Source of the DNA: Phaeoceros laevis
Lineage: Eukaryota; Anthocerotophyta; Anthocerotopsida; Notothyladales
Length of the DNA: 64,000 nucleotides
Direction: 5' to 3'
Assembly (NCBI GenBank): GCA_049999765.1
Contig: JBNGIQ010008997.1
Coordinates: 62,001 to 126,000 of the forward strand
Shown here one piece after another: positions 59,206-64,000 of the stretch. Numbering within the stretch: position 1 is the stretch's first letter; every line of letters begins with the position of its first letter. The notes under the pieces were generated by a model, which was given only the letters and a program-made list of their open reading frames with translations, did no database searches and was not told the DNA's origin. A program made the position numbers and the translations under genes.

Positions 59206-59371
59206 TCTGTAGAGGCAGGAGCATTGAAAATCAGTCTCTTTCTTGAGCATAGGAGCACAAACTATCGAATAAACATGAACAGCTTCAGAAACAAGTCTAC
59301 CTGAAAAAAAAAAGCCAAACACACACCACCTTCGAGGTATTTCCTAGTTCAACAGGTTTAGCATGCTACAG

Positions 59372-59621
59372 CCGCACTTGGCACACTCTAGCCAGTCGAG
59401 GTCTTATACACAATTAAAAACATGTCGCTCAAAAACATGGTGCTCGNNNNNNNNNNNNNNNNNNNNNNNNNNNNNNNNNNNNNNNNNNNNNNNNNNNNNN
59501 NNNNNNNNNNNNNNNNNNNNNNNNNNNNNNNNNNNNNNNNNNNNNNGCCGCACTTGGCACACTCTAGCCAGTCGAGGTCTTATACACAATTAAAAACATG
59601 TCGCTCAAAAACATGGTGCTC
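59372..59621. other. 100-N gap flanked by identical 75-bp ends (59447-59546 N)
   Basis: The 75 bases ending at 59446 recur exactly at 59547-59621. As with the gap at 35.3 kb, this is best explained by an unmerged contig overlap. Confidence 0.85.
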
Positions 59622-59910
59622 GGAAACCGACTCCAAGACCAGCTCGGACGGAGACTATGGTTGGGACTGAGACTAGGGACTTCTTCGACTTGCGTGAGGT
59701 TCCCCTTTGTACAGGATGCAAGTTTTGGAATAAAAGGTTCTGAACAGAGTTGCTTGTTACATAAACAAAATTGAGCACCTTACGTAAAAAAAAGTGCGTA
59801 AAGATGATTGCGAAACAAAGGTTCCGGAAGGAAAGAGTCGAAACGAGGTGGTGTCAGAACGATTCCGCAAAGAAGATCCTGCATGCATCAGTCCTCCTTC
59901 AGAAACTGCT

Positions 59911-61210
59911 TCAGACCCTTAAAACTCGGCCCGTTGAGTATGGCCCTAGCAGGTTGCTAAACTCGGATTCGTGATCAGACCTCTGCCGGATGGTTGCTAT
60001 GATGGTGCTGGCCCTGTTCTGGTGATGGACCAGATCGTCCAAAAGCTCACTCAATGTCTTGTGCCTGCCATGTTTCGTATCTCCAGTTTTGGAAGAGCTC
60101 TGCTGCAACTTGCTCCAGTCTGCTTCGGCCTCAAGAGCCGTCAGTGTGTCTGTCTTCTGCTTCTTGTCCGTCTTCTGCTTCTTGACGGGTTTCGTATCCT
60201 GCATGCTCCGTTATGTAAGCGAGTTGCGTAAGACAGTTTCGGAATCGGCATGTTGAGGGATTAGGAGAACCTTGCGGTCATCTGTGCCCTGCGAAAAGCT
60301 CCTTCCTAGTTTGTCAAGAGCAATGGTATGAAACAGTGCATCTACTATACATGTGACACAAACAAAGACAAGCTATACTCACAATGTTATTTCTTTTTTT
60401 CGAGAGTTCAGGAGTGTTCTCACTTCCAACCTTTCTTGCTTCAAGGCTTCCCAAGCACTTGCATAGCGAACATCTATGGCCTTCATGATGTTGTCGTTTT
60501 GATGATGTGGATTGATCAGCATGCCCATCCATGTCTTCGTTGTCACAAGAAGTTGTGTCTGCAGTAGCTTCCTCAGAGGATTCGGAATTGCTGCTCTGCA
60601 CATGCAAGATCTCCGGATCCAAGGTCTTCTTCACAATGGGAGTAGCCTTAACTCGTTTGATGCTCTGCCGATGGTGCTCCAGTGCAAATGCAGCAAAATT
60701 GACTGCAATACGTGTCACGTAGTGACACAAAAAAGCTCTTGCAAACCTTGTGAGTACCTTGGTTCTCTTGCGCAGTGGCTGGTTATATACTTTGGTGAAT
60801 ACGTCTTTGAACCTGTCTTTCAGCTCTTCATTCCAGTAGGTATTGCGCTTCATGATGTATCTGGAGCCAGATGGTTGAAAGTACTTTGTTAACGTGTCGT
60901 TGGGCACTTGTTTGCAGAGCTTCTGCTTCATGCCGGGCTCCAGACCCTGATGGGGCAGCTGCTGGTTCCAGAAGTTGATGTCCTCTCTCTCTGTTGGATC
61001 ACTCTTCGGCTGCGTCTGAAGCCTTGTCCGCTTATGAATCGGCTTGTCCTTTGTTGTGGTCTCCTTTCCTGTGGCCGCCGTCTGTTTTTTTGCATCTGGA
61101 CTGCTTGTAGAGTCCGAGCTGTTGTCCACAGCAAGCGACACATCTTGCTCCTTGGCGAACTTGAGGTAGGCCTCATGTTGTGCCGGAGTCATGCGCGTTG
61201 TGTCAGCCAT
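59911..61210 (-). CDS. Unrecognised 377-residue basic/acidic protein, three exons
   Basis: I cannot place it in a family. Exons 61210-60383, 60288-60271 (six codons) and 60198-59911 join in phase 0 at GT-AG introns. It opens MADTTRMTPAQHEAYLKFAK, followed by a Ser/Thr/Asp-rich stretch and the basic cluster KPIHKRTRLQTQPK. A more ordered part follows (EREDINFWNQQLPHQGLEPG, then LTKYFQPSGSRYIMKRNTYW, LKDRFKDVFTKVYNQPLRKR and ARAFLCHYVTRIAVNFAAFA). After a Ser/Glu/Asp-rich linker there is a Cys-containing EGHRCSLCKCLG. The last exon starts with a bipartite nuclear-localisation-like sequence (KPVKKQKTDKKQKTD) and has the helical SELLDDLVHHQNRASTIIAT. A nuclear role is likely by composition only. 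An upstream in-frame ATG at 61255 is possible. Confidence 0.6.
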
Positions 61211-61424
61211 AGCTAGCAACCCCAAGGCCCTTAAGATATGATGCTCTCCCTGCACCCGCAGTCTCCTAATCCCCTTGAGGGACCACGAAGAGAGAGCAAT
61301 TGGCCGAGGCAGGAGAACGGCAGGCCGGCGTTCGAGCTCGAAAATGAGTGAATATGCGTGTTTCTGTCGGAACTGTCTTTACGACACATTTTACTTCGGA
61401 ATGGGTTACATATTCGGAACTGCT

Positions 61425-61575
61425 ACATGTGGCAGGCTCGTAGGAGTTAGGAATGCGGCTACGGCTGGAATTGCTACACGTGGCAGGCTGATAGCACTTA
61501 GGAATGCGGCTACTGCCGAAACGGGCTACGTTCGGAACAGCCACGTGATAGGTTGGTAGCAACAACCACACGTGG
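61425..61575. promoter_or_regulatory. Cluster of G-box (CACGTG) elements upstream of the unknown gene
   Basis: Perfect CACGTG palindromes lie at 61477-61482, 61542-61547 and 61569-61574; two are in the ABRE form ACACGTGGC. A near copy ACATGTGGC is at about 61432. They sit 220-370 bp upstream of the start at 61210 (minus), a usual position for plant G-box/ABRE sites bound by bZIP or bHLH factors. Some come from a decayed tandem repeat with the core GTGGCAGGCT. Confidence 0.6.
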
Positions 61576-61576
61576 C

Positions 61577-61758
61577 AGATTGGTAACAGTTACGAATGCG
61601 GAACTAACAGTTGTGGAACTATAATTAACGACATTGATCTAACTCGAGACGGCCGGAAGAGGTTGCAGATTGGTAGCAGTTACGAATGCGGTCGAACTAA
61701 CAGTTGTGGAACTGTAATTAACGACATATTTGATCTAATCCGAGACGGCCGGAAGAGG
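61577..61758 (+). repeat. Tandem duplication of about 90 bp
   Basis: Two copies (61577-61663 and 61666-61758) run from CAGATTGGTA through ACAGTTGTGGAACT to GACGGCCGGAAGAGG, with a few substitutions and small insertions. Confidence 0.9.
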
Positions 61759-61859
61759 CAGAGGGTTTTGGAGGCCATAGCAGAGTTTCAGGAGACCACC
61801 TCCGCCTTCGCAAACATGGACCCCTTACTTCCAATTGGGGTGCCAGTTGCTAGGCTGGA

Positions 61860-62495
61860 TCAGCTTACGCTGCAACAACGCCACAACTTTCTGCAGTATG
61901 GAACTGTCAGCAACTTGTACATCCATAGCTGCCTCTGTGTACCATGTCTCTCATACGTTACAAACATGTGGACGACAGGAACCTTCTTCGCACAGCAATT
62001 ACGGTGGGGGGGCAGGCTTGCACGTCCGCATCCTGCACGTCCGAAAAGATCTACCATGGTCACATAATGCTGGATCTTTGGAACTATGCCGTGGCAATTT
62101 ACCATCAACTCGAAATATTCTGCTCCCTTCTCCACTAGGCCACCATGACTGCAAGCATCTAGAATGGAAAGAAACGTGACTCCATTAGGCTCTATGCCTG
62201 CGAGGCACAATCTTTCGTAACATAGTAGGCTTGCTGTAAACTGTCCTTCTCGGGCATATGCATCAATTAGCGCATTCCATGATACGACATCAGGTTCGGG
62301 TAGTGCATCAAAAGCAGCCTGAGCTTCCATCAAGCTTGCGCACCTCCCGTACGCACTGATGAGAGTGTTCCATCTCTTCTGAGTGCCTGCAAAAGCCATG
62401 GTGACGTCGAATGTGGAAGGCGGTGTTCTGACCATGGATCTGATAACTTGGGAACGGGCAGGATCGGAAATGGGTGTCGTTAATGCTGTTACCAT
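61860..62495 (-). pseudogene. Pentatricopeptide repeat (PLS-type) protein fragment
   Basis: Carries consecutive PPR motifs WNTLISAYGRCASLMEAQAA, VVSWNALIDAYAREGQFTAS, GVTFLSILDACSHGGLVEKG and HYVTMVDLFGRAG, of the kind in plant organelle RNA-editing proteins. After GRAG the similarity stops and 60 unrelated residues follow. The upstream repeats and the E/DYW tail are both missing. At 211 residues it is far shorter than the usual 500 or more, so it is a relic or a piece moved from a larger gene. Confidence 0.75.
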
Positions 62496-63350
62496 GAGTA
62501 CGTTATGTCACCACGAGAAGCTTTTCTGAAGCCATTGGAACCTTGGAATCTCTGGCGCAGACACAGGTCAGTCACAGGTCTTAGCCCAGGCATGCTTGTG
62601 CTTTGGATGACGGCAATCTTGATGCAATTTCAACTCGCAGAATTCACACACGGTCTACTTTTCCTTTCAGATGCTCCAGATGCCAGTCCAAACAGAGGTT
62701 TTAATCAACGTTCTCTTCATTGCTCCTTGAAATTTCATTGCCCCACAGCTCTGCATCGTCCTAATTTTTCCTTGAGGTTTGGAGAACTTTGGACGCCTGC
62801 GCCCAGAACACCACTCTTCCCCTCCCCCTCTGCCCTCTCTCTTTCTTTCTCTCTCCCTCTTCCATTGGCCCCCGCCCGTCGGACGTGGCCTCATGGCCTT
62901 GGAGCGCAGGGGAAGCGCTTCCCGCTCTCTCTCTCTCTCTTTCCCTGCTCTCCTTTTACATCGGTCCGCGTTTTAATGTCCGTAAAGATCGTAATACTTT
63001 GGAACTATAATGCCCTCCTAAAAAGGGATATCAAACATTTCTGCTTACTGACGGCCCTGTCAAGTACTTGCCCTCTCCTCTTTTCCCGCAGGACGTTGCA
63101 CAAAGGCTAAAATAGAAACGGACCTTAACAGCTTAAAACGACAAGAAGCCCATAGGGCAGGGCATGACAGCGCAGATTTTATCAGGACGGTGTAAAGTGT
63201 GTGGTTTGGAAATAAGCAGAGAGACCTATCTAGAAGAATCGCGGAAAAGATTAGGCCAGCTGTAGGTAGGCTATTTTAGCCATGCTGCTGCTGTGGCTCT
63301 GCCGAATTGTAGGAGATAGGGTTAGGGAAATGGAGTTCGGCTACTTATAC
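62496..63350. other. Intergenic region with CT-rich tract
   Basis: No gene is supported. A CT-rich simple-sequence part (62815-62945, with CTCTCTCTCT near 62925) is the only clear feature. Confidence 0.45.
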
Positions 63351-63539
63351 CTGAGCTTGAGCAGTTTGAGAGGCGGGTTGTTCAGAGGCGTGGTCCTGTG
63401 TTTTCTCGTTGAATGACCTGTCCCTTCCATTTTGAGCGGAAGTTTGTGAGGCGGATTGAAGGCCTGAGAGTGTTGCTGGTGTCACCAACACGTCAATCGG
63501 GTTATCTTGGAAGACGTGCCCGTCTGGATCAAGAGGAAA
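63351..63539 (-). CDS. Possible internal exon of an unidentified minus-strand gene
   Basis: 63 open codons between an acceptor-like TAG at 63540 and a donor GTATAAG below 63351, phase 0 at both ends. The translation starts FPLDPDGHVFQDNPIDVLVT and ends in a Gln/Ser/Ala-rich stretch. The neighbouring minus-strand open frame above 63570 (ending GLDVRGKLYAKIR before a GTGACC donor) does not join in phase, so the gene model is incomplete. Function unknown. Confidence 0.3.
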
Positions 63540-63779
63540 CTACGACCCTCCGTCAATGACCGCCAGTTCATGGTCACCGAATTTTAGCGTACAGTTTGCC
63601 ACGAACATCCAGCCCGGCAGTCACCGGGGAAACCGTTTGCACCTTGGTCCTCGCACTATTGAAGACTTTCTTGATCTTCCCTGTCCTTTCCTGAACTTCT
63701 GCTTGCTGCATAGTTTTTCCACTTTCTCTAAACAGGTCCCGTACTTCCAATCTATTGGCATGTCGGCAGTGCAATCTCC

Positions 63780-63884
63780 CTGGTCAGATAGTCGAGCAGG
63801 AACCAGTAGAAACAAGTGAGATGTCAGATAGTCGAGTGAGATGTCAGACAGTCGAGCAGGAACCGGTAGAAACAAGTGAGATTC
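63780..63884 (+). repeat. Imperfect direct repeats of about 40 bp
   Basis: GTCAGATAGTCGAGCAGGAA through GAAACAAGTGAGAT occurs twice (63783-63822 and 63846-63884), with a partial third copy (GTCAGATAGTCGAGTGAGAT) between them. Confidence 0.85.
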
Positions 63885-64000
63885 TTCAGGCACCACCATG
63901 CTAAGCAGCACCTTCTGCCCTGGCTGCATAGCTTTCACAAGCAACTGACCACAGCAGTTTTATTCACCCCAAGGGAAACACTTCCGATTCTGCCCTCAGG

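Noticed and set aside
59363-59670. Open frames running through the N gap
   Set aside because: They are open only because N codons are not stops; the flanks are a duplicated contig end.

Overview
The window is nuclear DNA from a green plant of the streptophyte line. Genes are split by many short GT-AG introns (mostly 60 to 300 bp). They include plant-typical families: a PORR organelle RNA-binding protein, a ubiquitin-RUB1 fusion, a STAR2/ALS3-like transporter, a CYP704-type P450, tandem-domain DJ-1, a PPR fragment, and an intron-containing elongator tRNA-Met. Compact genes and degraded Ty3/gypsy remnants would suit a bryophyte, lycophyte or streptophyte alga; the species cannot be fixed from the sequence.

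Layout. 1-5.3 kb: a divergent pair, an alpha-1,4-glycosyltransferase-like type II membrane protein (minus, running off the left edge) and a PORR protein (plus). 6-15.5 kb: RHD3/SEY1 (minus, 22 exons), divergent from a SAP-like protein with a KEN box (plus). 15.5-19 kb: repeats, a tRNA-derived SINE-like unit, a CATT microsatellite and a 140-N gap. 19-20.6 kb: NOP53 (plus) with no recognisable N-terminal part. 21-30.5 kb: four minus-strand genes, ubiquitin-RUB1, COQ3, DJ-1 and APE2, with a miRNA-precursor-like hairpin at 24.1 kb. 30.5-38 kb: gene-poor, with a TIR element, a beta-1,3-glucanase fragment and a collapsed-overlap gap. 38-41 kb: a minus-strand gene joining a PHD finger to a SAP30-type Sin3-binding domain. 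42-45 kb: a second TIR element and gypsy debris with integrase and reverse transcriptase on opposite strands. 47 kb: tRNA-Met(CAU) and tRNA-Glu(CUC). 48-51 kb: STAR2-like transporter (minus) head-to-head with U11/U12-31K (plus). 54.6-57 kb: CYP704-like P450 (plus). 57-59.2 kb: a small unknown gene and a PP2C remnant. 59.9-61.2 kb: an unrecognised 377-residue protein behind a cluster of G-boxes. 61.9-62.5 kb: a PPR fragment. 62.5-64 kb: little that is clear, with one possible exon.

Most genes are unrelated housekeeping functions: ER shaping, ribosome assembly, ubiquinone synthesis, DNA repair, minor-spliceosome splicing and protein modification. The only organisational links are divergent pairs that may share promoters. 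Exon boundaries were read by eye from splice consensus and protein similarity remembered from the families; no search was run.
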